Below, one piece after another: positions 1 to 5,266 of a stretch of DNA of 5,266 nt. Position 1 is the first letter of the stretch; each line of letters starts with the position of its first letter. The stretch is from Nitrospirota bacterium (GTDB taxonomy: Bacteria; Nitrospirota; Thermodesulfovibrionia; Thermodesulfovibrionales; UBA6898), in NCBI GenBank assembly GCA_021787505.1, contig JAJYLU010000007.1, forward strand, positions 9,497 to 14,762, given 5' to 3'. Below the pieces are notes generated by a model, which did no database searches, was not told the DNA's origin, and saw only the letters and a list, made by a program, of their open reading frames with translations. The translations under genes and the position numbers were made by a program.

Positions 1-1038
1 ACGGAGCCTGAGGATCGCGGCCTTCAGGTCCAGTTCTTCGTCCTCGGTAAAAAGTCCGACGACCGAGGCCCTTGTTTTTTCGAGGAGCGATCTTATCGAA
101 GCCGACAGTTCCGACAGAGAGTCACTCAGCCTGAATGTTCCCTTTATGATCTTCCTGTTTTCGGATGCCGACCTCACCTTGCCGAAAAAGACCCCGATTT
201 CGACCCTCAATGCCTCGACGTCCGGAAAGAGCACAGGCGTCTTCGAAAGAAGCCCCTTATAGACACCCCTTTGATCGATCCTAAGTAATTCATTTAGGAT
301 TTTGTCGAACCCCCTGTCCGACAGATTGAGCCCTATCTGCTCGGAAACGATGCTGTCCAGCGCATGTCCCTCATCGACCACCAGGACCTCCGCCTTAGGA
401 AGGATTTTCTTGTCCTCCGGCATCATGGCGTTGATCGTAAGCAACGCATGGTTGGTGACCACAATGCTGGCTGCCTCCCATTTCTGCCTTGCCACGAAGT
501 AGAAGCAATTTTTGAAGTGGATGCACTTTTTCCCTTTGCATGCATCGGAATCTGCGCATACCTTCTCCCATATCAGGGGCCTTTTGTAATTATGATAATC
601 TTCTCTGTCGCCGGATGCGGTCTCCGCCGCCCAATCGAGCATATTTTTATGTTCGGCTGATTCTTCAGTGTTGTCTGGATGGAATGCATGCAGGCGTCTG
701 AGGCAGAGGAAATTGCTCCTGCCTTTCGCGACGGCATAGCCGAAATCCTTCAGGGCCGACAGCAGCTTCAGGTCTTTCGATGCAAGCTGCTCCTGCAGAT
801 TGATAGTCCTCGTCGAGACGATCGCTTTTTGGCCGGAGAGGATAATCGGGACCAGGTAGGCGAAGGTCTTGCCGGTGCCGGTACCGGCCTCGGCGACGAG
901 CGTACCTCCGGCATCGATGGTCCCTGCACAGGCGTCCATCATCGTTAGTTGCGGGTCCCTGAGTTCATAGCCTTCCATCGACTCCGCCACCGTATGGGCC
1001 AGGAAATTTCTTGCTTCATTTGAGAGTTCCGGATTCAT
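1..1038 (-). CDS. dinG: DinG/YoaA-type Fe-S ATP-dependent DNA helicase (XPD-like, superfamily 2), N-terminal part
   Basis: This is a partial gene: 346 codons are open from ATG 1038 to the left edge, so the C-terminal helicase half is missing. Members of the family unwind DNA 5'-3' using ATP and resolve replication or R-loop blocks in the cytoplasm. Visible motifs, in order, are a Q-motif-like RDPQ (27-30), Walker A EAGTGTGKT (50-58), the STRT segment (75-78), VTNHALL (193-199) and Walker B DEGH (222-225). Four cysteines, C112, C167, C172 and C178, fit the 4Fe-4S ligands. Their C-x4-C-x5-C spacing is the one I recall for E. coli DinG. C161 is an extra cysteine. No exonuclease domain precedes the helicase. 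ATG 1038 is preceded by no Shine-Dalgarno and has an in-frame TAA two codons upstream. Met21 is an alternative start, with a GGCGGAG nearby. YoaA is the main alternative identity. I see no LexA-type SOS box. Confidence 0.93.
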   Translation of the reverse strand, partial: MNPELSNEARNFLAHTVAESMEGYELRDPQLTMMDACAGTIDAGGTLVAEAGTGTGKTFAYLVPIILSGQKAIVSTRTINLQEQLASKDLKLLSALKDFGYAVAKGRSNFLCLRRLHAFHPDNTEESAEHKNMLDWAAETASGDREDYHNYKRPLIWEKVCADSDACKGKKCIHFKNCFYFVARQKWEAASIVVTNHALLTINAMMPEDKKILPKAEVLVVDEGHALDSIVSEQIGLNLSDRGFDKILNELLRIDQRGVYKGLLSKTPVLFPDVEALRVEIGVFFGKVRSASENRKIIKGTFRLSDSLSELSASIRSLLEKTRASVVGLFTEDEELDLKAAILRLR

Positions 1039-1041
1039 GAC

Positions 1042-1083
1042 TTATATTATATTTGCTCGGCCGCTATATACTCCAGACGTCAT
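1042..1083 (-). other. possible 13-codon leader ORF upstream of dinG
   Basis: A strong Shine-Dalgarno (GGGAGGA, minus strand, about 1094-1088) lies 4-5 bases before an ATG that opens the peptide MTSGVYSGRANII. The ORF closes with TAA at 1044-1042, in the same frame as dinG and only one codon (GTC) before its ATG. dinG itself has no visible ribosome site, so ribosomes ending here could restart on dinG. The coding nature is inferred from the ribosome site and layout only. The peptide resembles nothing I recognise. Confidence 0.3.
1046..1075 (-). promoter_or_regulatory. candidate dinG promoter with perfect -10
   Basis: The minus strand carries a perfect TATAAT at 1051-1046, preceded after 18 bases by a weak -35-like TGGAGT (1075-1070, three of six matches). 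Transcription would begin about 1040-1038, essentially at the dinG ATG, giving a leaderless message. This conflicts with use of the upstream leader ORF, unless a second promoter further upstream makes a longer transcript. Confidence 0.35.
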
Positions 1084-1095
1084 TCTTTCCTCCCG

Positions 1096-1124
1096 TGGCT
1101 GAATACCCCTATTTCTGCTATACT
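1096..1124 (+). promoter_or_regulatory. candidate promoter of the first response regulator (extended -10)
   Basis: An extended -10 TGCTATACT lies at 1116-1124, with TATACT at 1119-1124. A poor -35 (TGGCTG, 1096-1101) sits 17 bases upstream, which is tolerable with an extended -10. Transcription would start near 1131, leaving a leader of about 43 bases before the regulator ATG at 1174. The same hexamer TATACT is found upstream of the second regulator. Confidence 0.4.
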
Positions 1125-1132
1125 TCGAAAAG

Positions 1133-1177
1133 ATGACGATGCGCTTTTTTGCGGACAGGAAACCGGGAAAGATATGA
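1133..1177 (+). other. possible 14-codon leader ORF overlapping the first regulator start
   Basis: ATG 1133 opens MTMRFFADRKPGKI, which ends in TGA 1175-1177. That stop overlaps the regulator start in the form ATGA at 1174-1177. The predicted transcription start (about 1131) would put this ATG almost at the 5' end of the message. No Shine-Dalgarno precedes it, so it would have to be read as a leaderless ORF. Coding is unproven. It is noted because a similar arrangement recurs at the second regulator. Confidence 0.2.
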
Positions 1178-1875
1178 CTTATCAGGAAAAAATATTGGTC
1201 GTTGACGATGAGCCCGACATTGTGGAACTGGTCGCATACAATCTGCAAAAAGAGGGATTTATCGTTTCCTCTGCCTCTGACGGGGAAGCGGCGCTCGCAA
1301 AGATAAGGGAAGAGAAGTTCGACTTCATTGTCCTCGACCTCATGCTGCCCGGAATGCCCGGTATGGAGATCTGCCGGGTCCTCAGGAACGATCCCAAGAC
1401 TAGAAACCTGCCTGTCATCATGCTCACCGCCAAGGGCGAGGAGGTCGACAAGATACTCGGCCTCGAGGTCGGCGCCGACGACTATCTGACCAAGCCGTTC
1501 AGTCCAAGGGAGCTTCTTGCCCGCATAAGGGCGGTCATGAGAAGGACCTCGGGTAAGAAAGAAGACGAAAAGGTGATACGCATAGGCGATCTCACGATTA
1601 ACAAGGAAACCTATACGGTAATGAAGCGGGATCTCCCCCTATCCCTCAGCTCCACAGAATTCAGACTGCTGCTCTATCTTGTCGAGAGAAAGGGCAAGGT
1701 CTTCAACCGCGACCAGCTTCTTGATGCGGTATGGAAAGACGAGGCGTTCGTGGAGCCGAGAACGGTCGATGTACATGTGCGGAGGCTGCGCACCCAGATC
1801 GAGGACGACCCCGCAAATCCGAAATACCTCAGGACGAAAAGGGGCATCGGCTATTACGTGGATGCGGCGCTATGA
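1174..1875 (+). CDS. phoB: OmpR/PhoB-family response regulator, partner of the downstream kinase
   Basis: This is a complete 233-residue, two-domain cytoplasmic transcription regulator of normal family length. The receiver domain (about 6-122) has the acidic pair D11/D12, phospho-acceptor D55 (VLDLMLPG), T85 and K107 (TKPF). The winged-helix domain (about 134-231) carries the TEF segment and the recognition-helix region EPRTVDVHVRRLRTQIE (194-210), and ends in the RGIGYY wing. Phosphorylation at D55 should promote dimerisation and DNA binding. ATG 1174 is preceded by a modest GGGAAAG (1165-1171) and places M just five residues before the first strand, as in the family. The stop overlaps the kinase start by ATGA, so the two are translationally coupled. 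The symbol reflects family resemblance and the PhoR-like partner. A role in phosphate starvation is inferred, because no phosphate-transport genes are visible. Confidence 0.9.
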   Translation: MTYQEKILVVDDEPDIVELVAYNLQKEGFIVSSASDGEAALAKIREEKFDFIVLDLMLPGMPGMEICRVLRNDPKTRNLPVIMLTAKGEEVDKILGLEVGADDYLTKPFSPRELLARIRAVMRRTSGKKEDEKVIRIGDLTINKETYTVMKRDLPLSLSSTEFRLLLYLVERKGKVFNRDQLLDAVWKDEAFVEPRTVDVHVRRLRTQIEDDPANPKYLRTKRGIGYYVDAAL

Positions 1876-3611
1876 AGGTAAGGATATTCAGGCGGATATT
1901 CCTGGTCTACGTCGTCGTGTTGCTGATGGCAGGGCTCTTTACGGAACTGTACATTACCTCGGCCGTCAGGGAAAATTATATCGACAATCTGAAGGAGCAT
2001 CTCTCCGGGACGATAAGCCTCATCGCACAGACGGCCCCCTTCAATAAGCCCGACATCGATGATCTCTGCAGGACGTTGAAAAGTGAGGTCCACGCGCGGG
2101 TAACGGTGATTCTCATGGACGGAAAGGTCATCGGCGATTCCGATCATGATTCGGCCACCATGGAGAATCATGCGGGCCGCACCGAGGTGCAGCAGGCTGC
2201 TCTCCTCGGCACCGGCTTCGTGGTCCGGCATAGCGACACGCTGAATTACGACTTCCTTTACGTGGCAAAAAAAATCAGTCATGACGGGACCGAAGAGGGT
2301 TTCATCAGGCTTGCCGTGCCCCTGAAGGAGATCGACGTGGCGGTAAACCTCCTCAGGTTGAAGATCATATTTGTCATGCTCGCCGTCTTGTTCGTAACGT
2401 GGGCCGTTTCGGTCTGGCAGACCGACCATCTAAGGAGACTGCTCCACCAGATAACGGATTTTTCCCGATCTTTATCGAAAGGGGAGATAGACAAAAGACT
2501 TTTTCTGAAGAAGGCGGGCGAATTTACCGAAATCGCGGACAATCTTACCGCGATGTCAGCGGCGCTGCAGGAGATGATGGCGCAGGGCGAAGAGGAGAGA
2601 AACCGGCTGAGTGTCATCCTCAGGAGCGTGCCTGATGCCCTCCTGATCATCGACGCAAGGGGCATCGTGACGCTTTCGAGCGCATCGGTGAAGGATTTTT
2701 TCGGCGAGGTCCCTCCGGCGGGCGCGCTGTTCGCCGAAGTCGTGAGAAACCATGAGTTCACCACGCTGATCGAAGAAGTGCGAAAAAACCGCGTCCCCGG
2801 CATGTCTCAGTTTACGATCGAATCTCCTGACGAAAAGCACCTGGCCGTCAGGGTTTCCCCTCTCTTTTACAGAGAAGGCGAACTCTCCGGTTTTGTCGCG
2901 GTCTTCCACGATATCACCGAGATCAAGAAACTCGAGCAAGTCAGAAAAGACTTCGTCGCAAATGTCTCGCACGAACTGAAGACGCCGATCACCGCGATCA
3001 TGGGATTTGCGGACACCCTCCTCGACGGCGCCCTGTCCGATCCGGACAATGCCGCAAGGTTCGTACAGACGATAAAATCGAACAGTGAACGTATCAATGC
3101 GCTCGTCGACGACCTGATGACGATCTCGAGGATAGAACTCGGTGTCATAAAGGTCGAAAAGACCCTTACTGATGTACAGGGAGTATTCGAGAATATCGCC
3201 GAACTCTTCAGGGCCAAGGCCTCCGCCAAGAACCTCTTCCTGAAGATTGAGGCAGACCCGTCGCTTTTGCAGGTCGATGCGGACAGGAACCGGCTTCTCC
3301 AGATACTCACCAACCTGGTGGACAACGCGATCAAGTTTACCGAGACCGGAGGGGTAACATTCGGCATCGACAGTGGCAGGGAAACCGGAAGTCCCTTCCT
3401 GTTTGTCGAGGACACCGGCATAGGGGTCCCGGCGAAATTGCTGCCGAGACTCGGCGAAAGGTTCTTCAGGGTCGATCCCGCCAGGTCGAGGAAGATGGGA
3501 GGCACCGGACTCGGGCTTGCGATAGTCAAGCACCTGGTGAAGGCCCACGGCTGGAGCATGAAGATAGAGAGCGTGCAGGGCAAGGGCACAAAGGTAAGCA
3601 TTCTCATTTAA
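1872..3611 (+). CDS. phoR: PhoR-type membrane sensor histidine kinase (sensor-HAMP-PAS-HisKA-HATPase)
   Basis: This is a 579-residue inner-membrane kinase. A first membrane segment (about 6-26) is followed by a periplasmic domain (about 27-161) of single-Cache/PAS-like style, with VTVILMDGKVIGDSD and the SDTLNYDFLY stretch. A second membrane segment (about 163-182) leads into HAMP (about 183-236), a cytoplasmic PAS (about 244-350, PDALLIIDARG), HisKA with phospho-acceptor H367 (FVANVSHELKTP) and a C-terminal ATPase. The ATPase shows the N box N485 (LVDNAIKF), G1 DTGIG (514-518), F box ERFFRVD and G2 GGTGLGLA (543-550). All catalytic boxes are intact, so it should autophosphorylate and transfer to D55 of the upstream regulator. 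ATG 1872 lies within the regulator's stop (ATGA) and is supported by the immediate hydrophobic segment. An upstream in-frame extension would only be regulator sequence read in another frame. The large periplasmic domain resembles Gram-positive-type PhoR more than E. coli PhoR. The ligand cannot be read from sequence. Confidence 0.92.
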   Translation: MKVRIFRRIFLVYVVVLLMAGLFTELYITSAVRENYIDNLKEHLSGTISLIAQTAPFNKPDIDDLCRTLKSEVHARVTVILMDGKVIGDSDHDSATMENHAGRTEVQQAALLGTGFVVRHSDTLNYDFLYVAKKISHDGTEEGFIRLAVPLKEIDVAVNLLRLKIIFVMLAVLFVTWAVSVWQTDHLRRLLHQITDFSRSLSKGEIDKRLFLKKAGEFTEIADNLTAMSAALQEMMAQGEEERNRLSVILRSVPDALLIIDARGIVTLSSASVKDFFGEVPPAGALFAEVVRNHEFTTLIEEVRKNRVPGMSQFTIESPDEKHLAVRVSPLFYREGELSGFVAVFHDITEIKKLEQVRKDFVANVSHELKTPITAIMGFADTLLDGALSDPDNAARFVQTIKSNSERINALVDDLMTISRIELGVIKVEKTLTDVQGVFENIAELFRAKASAKNLFLKIEADPSLLQVDADRNRLLQILTNLVDNAIKFTETGGVTFGIDSGRETGSPFLFVEDTGIGVPAKLLPRLGERFFRVDPARSRKMGGTGLGLAIVKHLVKAHGWSMKIESVQGKGTKVSILI

Positions 3612-3616
3612 CCGAA

Positions 3617-3645
3617 ATGTAACAATCCTTTCACACTGCCGCAAT
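3617..3645 (+). promoter_or_regulatory. candidate Pho-box-like direct repeat upstream of the second regulator
   Basis: ATGTAAC, AATC and CTTTCAC (3617-3634) form the 7-4-7 layout of a PhoB site. By eye it matches about 12 of 18 positions of the E. coli consensus, and the second half matches best (6 of 7 against CTGTCAC). A weaker third 7-mer, CCGCAAT (3639-3645), continues the 11-base period and ends 10 bases before the -10 TATACT, the usual distance for an activator replacing the -35. The consensus is from E. coli, so the match is only suggestive in another phylum. Confidence 0.35.
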
Positions 3646-3655
3646 ACATTCTCCG

Positions 3656-3661
3656 TATACT
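3656..3661 (+). promoter_or_regulatory. candidate -10 of the second regulator promoter
   Basis: TATACT lies in the gap after the kinase gene. No acceptable -35 is found 16-18 bases upstream (ACACTG at 17), which suits an activator-dependent promoter. Transcription would begin about 3668, at an ATG. The second regulator can therefore be transcribed separately from the kinase, although no terminator separates them and read-through is likely. Confidence 0.4.
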
Positions 3662-3667
3662 CTCGTT

Positions 3668-3700
3668 ATGATGCATGCGTGCGAGAATACTGTGAGGTGA
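3668..3700 (+). other. possible 10-codon leaderless ORF overlapping the second regulator start
   Basis: ATG 3668 opens MMHACENTVR and stops at TGA 3698-3700. It overlaps the GTG at 3697 of the second regulator by GTGA. The predicted transcription start falls on this ATG, so it would be read as a leaderless ORF. No ribosome site is visible. The layout copies that in front of the first regulator, but the peptide sequences are unrelated. Confidence 0.2.
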
Positions 3701-4416
3701 GCAGGGCCGGCAGACAGAAAATACTCGTGGTGGACGACGAACAGGACATCATCGAACTCCTGTCATATAATCTTATACGGGAAGGCTTCGATGTCTCCGC
3801 AGCTACGGACGGCGAAGAGGGGCTGAAAAAGGTCAGGGAGGAAATATTCGATATCGTGATACTCGATCTGATGATGCCGGGCATGCAGGGCATGGAACTC
3901 TGCCGCATACTCAGGAACGATCCGAAGACAAGAAACATCCCTATCATCATGCTTACCGCAAAGACAGATGAGGTGGACCGGATTCTCGGCCTCGAGATGG
4001 GCGCAGACGATTACCTGACGAAGCCGTTCAGCGTAAGAGAACTCGTCGCGCGCATCAAGGCTGTATTAAGACGGTCCACAAAGACGCCTTCAAACGAAGA
4101 GCAGATCTCCGTCGGCGACCTTGTGATCAATGCTGAGACGTATTCCGTCATGAAGAGGGGCGTGACGCTCAGCCTCAGTCCTACGGAGTTTAAGCTCCTT
4201 ATGTTCCTTGTGGAAAGGAAGGGCAAGATATACAACCGCGAACAACTCCTGAACGCAGTCTGGAAAGACGAGGGGTATGTCGAGCCGAGGACCGTCGACG
4301 TCCATATCAGCAGGATACGCACGCAGATAGAAGACGATCCTGCAAATCCGGTTTATATAAAAACAAGAAGAGGCCACGGCTATTACTTTGAGGACAACCT
4401 GCCTGAAAGAGACTAA
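3697..4416 (+). CDS. second OmpR/PhoB-family response regulator, paralogue of the upstream one
   Basis: This regulator has 239 residues from GTG 3697, or 245 from the alternative GTG 3679. Neither start has a clear ribosome site. 3697 is preferred because it leaves only seven residues before the first receiver strand, closer to the paralogue. The receiver domain has D13/D14, phospho-acceptor D57 (ILDLMMPG), T87 and K109. The winged-helix domain has EPRTVDVHISRIRTQIE and RGHGYYF. By eye it is about two-thirds identical to the first regulator over its length, and the recognition-helix region differs at only a few positions, so both probably bind similar sites. Many synonymous differences point to an old duplication. 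No second kinase follows, so it is an orphan in this view that may be phosphorylated by the same PhoR-type kinase. It has its own promoter signals upstream, and its 3' end overlaps the glycosidase gene. Confidence 0.9.
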   Translation: MSRAGRQKILVVDDEQDIIELLSYNLIREGFDVSAATDGEEGLKKVREEIFDIVILDLMMPGMQGMELCRILRNDPKTRNIPIIMLTAKTDEVDRILGLEMGADDYLTKPFSVRELVARIKAVLRRSTKTPSNEEQISVGDLVINAETYSVMKRGVTLSLSPTEFKLLMFLVERKGKIYNREQLLNAVWKDEGYVEPRTVDVHISRIRTQIEDDPANPVYIKTRRGHGYYFEDNLPERD

Positions 4417-5266
4417 TCCTCGTGGGCCGTTTCTGTGGGGAGTAGCGACTTCTGCCTTTCAGCTCGAGGGCTCGCCACATGCCGACTGGACGTCCTGGGA
4501 CGAGATATTAAGTACCAAGCCGACAGTCACCAATCACTATGAACTCTACCGGGAAGATCTCGCCCTCCTGAAGAACCTCGGAGTCAATGCCTACCGCTTC
4601 TCCCTGGAGTGGAGCAGGATACAGCCTCGCGAAGGCGTATGGGACGAAGGGGCCGTTGCACACTATCAGGAGATCATCAATACCCTGCGGAGAGACAACA
4701 TAGCGCCGATGGTGACCCTGCATCACTTCACTCATCCGCTCTGGTTCATCAAGAAATACCCCTGGCATGAAGACGCATCGGTCGAGCGTTTTTTGCGCTA
4801 CGTCGAGAAAGTACTTCCCGCCCTGAGGGGCGTCCGTTACTGGATCACCTTCAACGAACCGTATGTCCTGGTCCTTGCCGGCTATTTCGAGGGATGCATC
4901 CCGCCCGCGCTGAAGAATGTTCCCCTCGGGGTCAGGGCGCTGAAAAACATCCTCACGGCCCACGCAGCGGCATATGATATCATCCATGCCGGATGTCCGG
5001 ACGCTCAGGTGAGTGTGGCGCACAATATGGCCGCGCTCGCCCCCTGGAAGAGGTGGAACCCTCTGGACAAACTCCTTGCTCGAGTTGCGAAATATTTCTA
5101 CAATCACTCCCTGCTTGATGCCTTTCTAACTGGGGCACTAAGGATCAAATTCCCTTTTAAAGAGGAGCTGCTAATTCCTGTGCCGATCAAAGGCAAGCTC
5201 GACTTCTTCGGCGTAAACTATTACACGAGGATCCATATGCGGTTCAATCCGTTCAAGAAGATGGGG
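4388..5266 (+). CDS. glycoside hydrolase family 1 protein (beta-glycosidase), N-terminal part
   Basis: This is a partial gene: 293 codons are open to the right edge. It is a retaining beta-glycosidase of the TIM-barrel family 1, probably cytoplasmic because no signal peptide is seen. Visible signatures are FLWGVATSAFQLEG (15-28, with sugar-binding Q25), HYELYREDLALLKNLG, RFSLEWSRI (70-78), TLHHFTHPLWF (H112/H113), acid/base E157 in TFNEP (154-158) and FFGVNYYTR with GVNYYTR at 275-281. The nucleophile motif (ENG) would lie beyond the window. The usual cDHY reads TNHY here, and the segment after EG is short, so it belongs to a divergent branch. Substrate cannot be predicted. No ATG or GTG exists in this frame before the first motif. 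TTG 4388 is the only standard start, overlapping the second regulator by 29 bases. CTG 4403, 8 bases after GAGGA (4390-4394), is an alternative. It is likely co-transcribed with the regulator. Confidence 0.88.
   Translation, partial: MRTTCLKETNPRGPFLWGVATSAFQLEGSPHADWTSWDEILSTKPTVTNHYELYREDLALLKNLGVNAYRFSLEWSRIQPREGVWDEGAVAHYQEIINTLRRDNIAPMVTLHHFTHPLWFIKKYPWHEDASVERFLRYVEKVLPALRGVRYWITFNEPYVLVLAGYFEGCIPPALKNVPLGVRALKNILTAHAAAYDIIHAGCPDAQVSVAHNMAALAPWKRWNPLDKLLARVAKYFYNHSLLDAFLTGALRIKFPFKEELLIPVPIKGKLDFFGVNYYTRIHMRFNPFKKMG

Noticed and set aside
860..895. GC-rich palindromic stretch (GCCGGTACCGGC and repeats of GCCGGT)
   Set aside because: It is explained by codons for the glycine/threonine-rich Walker A loop of the helicase on the minus strand.
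679..948. Plus-strand open frames within 302-948
   Set aside because: They are antisense to the helicase, whose motifs are unambiguous on the minus strand.
1074..1094. Pho-box in front of the first regulator (CGTCATTCTTTCC)
   Set aside because: Only the first half resembles the consensus and the second 7-mer does not match, so it is too weak to call.
1141..1154. T-run flanked by CGC/GCG, resembling a small terminator
   Set aside because: The stem is only three base pairs with the T-run as its loop, and it lies in a 5' leader between divergent genes where no terminator is expected.
1150..1170. CTGT half-site upstream of dinG as a LexA/SOS box
   Set aside because: On the minus strand CTGT is not followed by ACAG at the required distance.
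2556..3644. Long minus-strand open frames (362 and 246 codons) opposite the kinase
   Set aside because: They are antisense shadows of a well-supported kinase gene, are arginine-rich or low in recognisable motifs, and have no ribosome site.
3668..3684. ATGCATGCGTGC palindrome-like string as an operator
   Set aside because: The overlapping ATGCAT/GCATGC is very short, a similar string occurs inside the dinG coding region, and it has no partner repeat nearby.

Overview
The window looks like ordinary chromosomal DNA from a Gram-negative-type bacterium of moderately high GC. Gene order and protein style would fit Nitrospirota or a deltaproteobacterial-type lineage. That placement is an impression from the proteins and cannot be proven from the sequence. 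I see no mobile element, CRISPR array, tRNA or rRNA.

Layout. Positions 1-1038 (minus strand) hold the N-terminal 346 codons of a DinG/YoaA-type iron-sulphur DNA helicase that runs off the left edge. A 135-bp divergent intergenic region (1039-1173) separates it from a plus-strand cluster. The cluster is a PhoB-type response regulator (1174-1875), a PhoR-type sensor histidine kinase overlapping it by ATGA (1872-3611), a 60-90 bp gap with its own promoter signals, a second PhoB-type regulator closely related to the first (about 3697-4416), and a glycoside hydrolase family 1 gene (from about 4388) that overlaps the second regulator and runs off the right edge.

How the genes work together. The kinase has the full PhoR architecture: a periplasmic sensor between two membrane segments, HAMP, PAS, HisKA and HATPase. 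It is translationally coupled to the first regulator, so these two form a two-component system. The second regulator has all phosphorylation residues, an almost identical DNA-recognition helix and no kinase of its own in view. It is most simply a second output of the same kinase, or a modulator competing for the same DNA sites. A degenerate Pho-box-like direct repeat sits upstream of the second regulator and would fit control by the first. Phosphate sensing is inferred from family resemblance only, because no pst or phoU gene is visible. The family 1 glycosidase appears to be co-transcribed with the second regulator.

The most unusual pattern is that all three transcription starts I can propose are followed by a very short ORF whose stop codon overlaps or nearly touches the start of the main gene (dinG, regulator 1, regulator 2). 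This may be coincidence, but it suggests coupled or re-initiated translation. Otherwise the window is not exotic, and I do not see a clearly new system.
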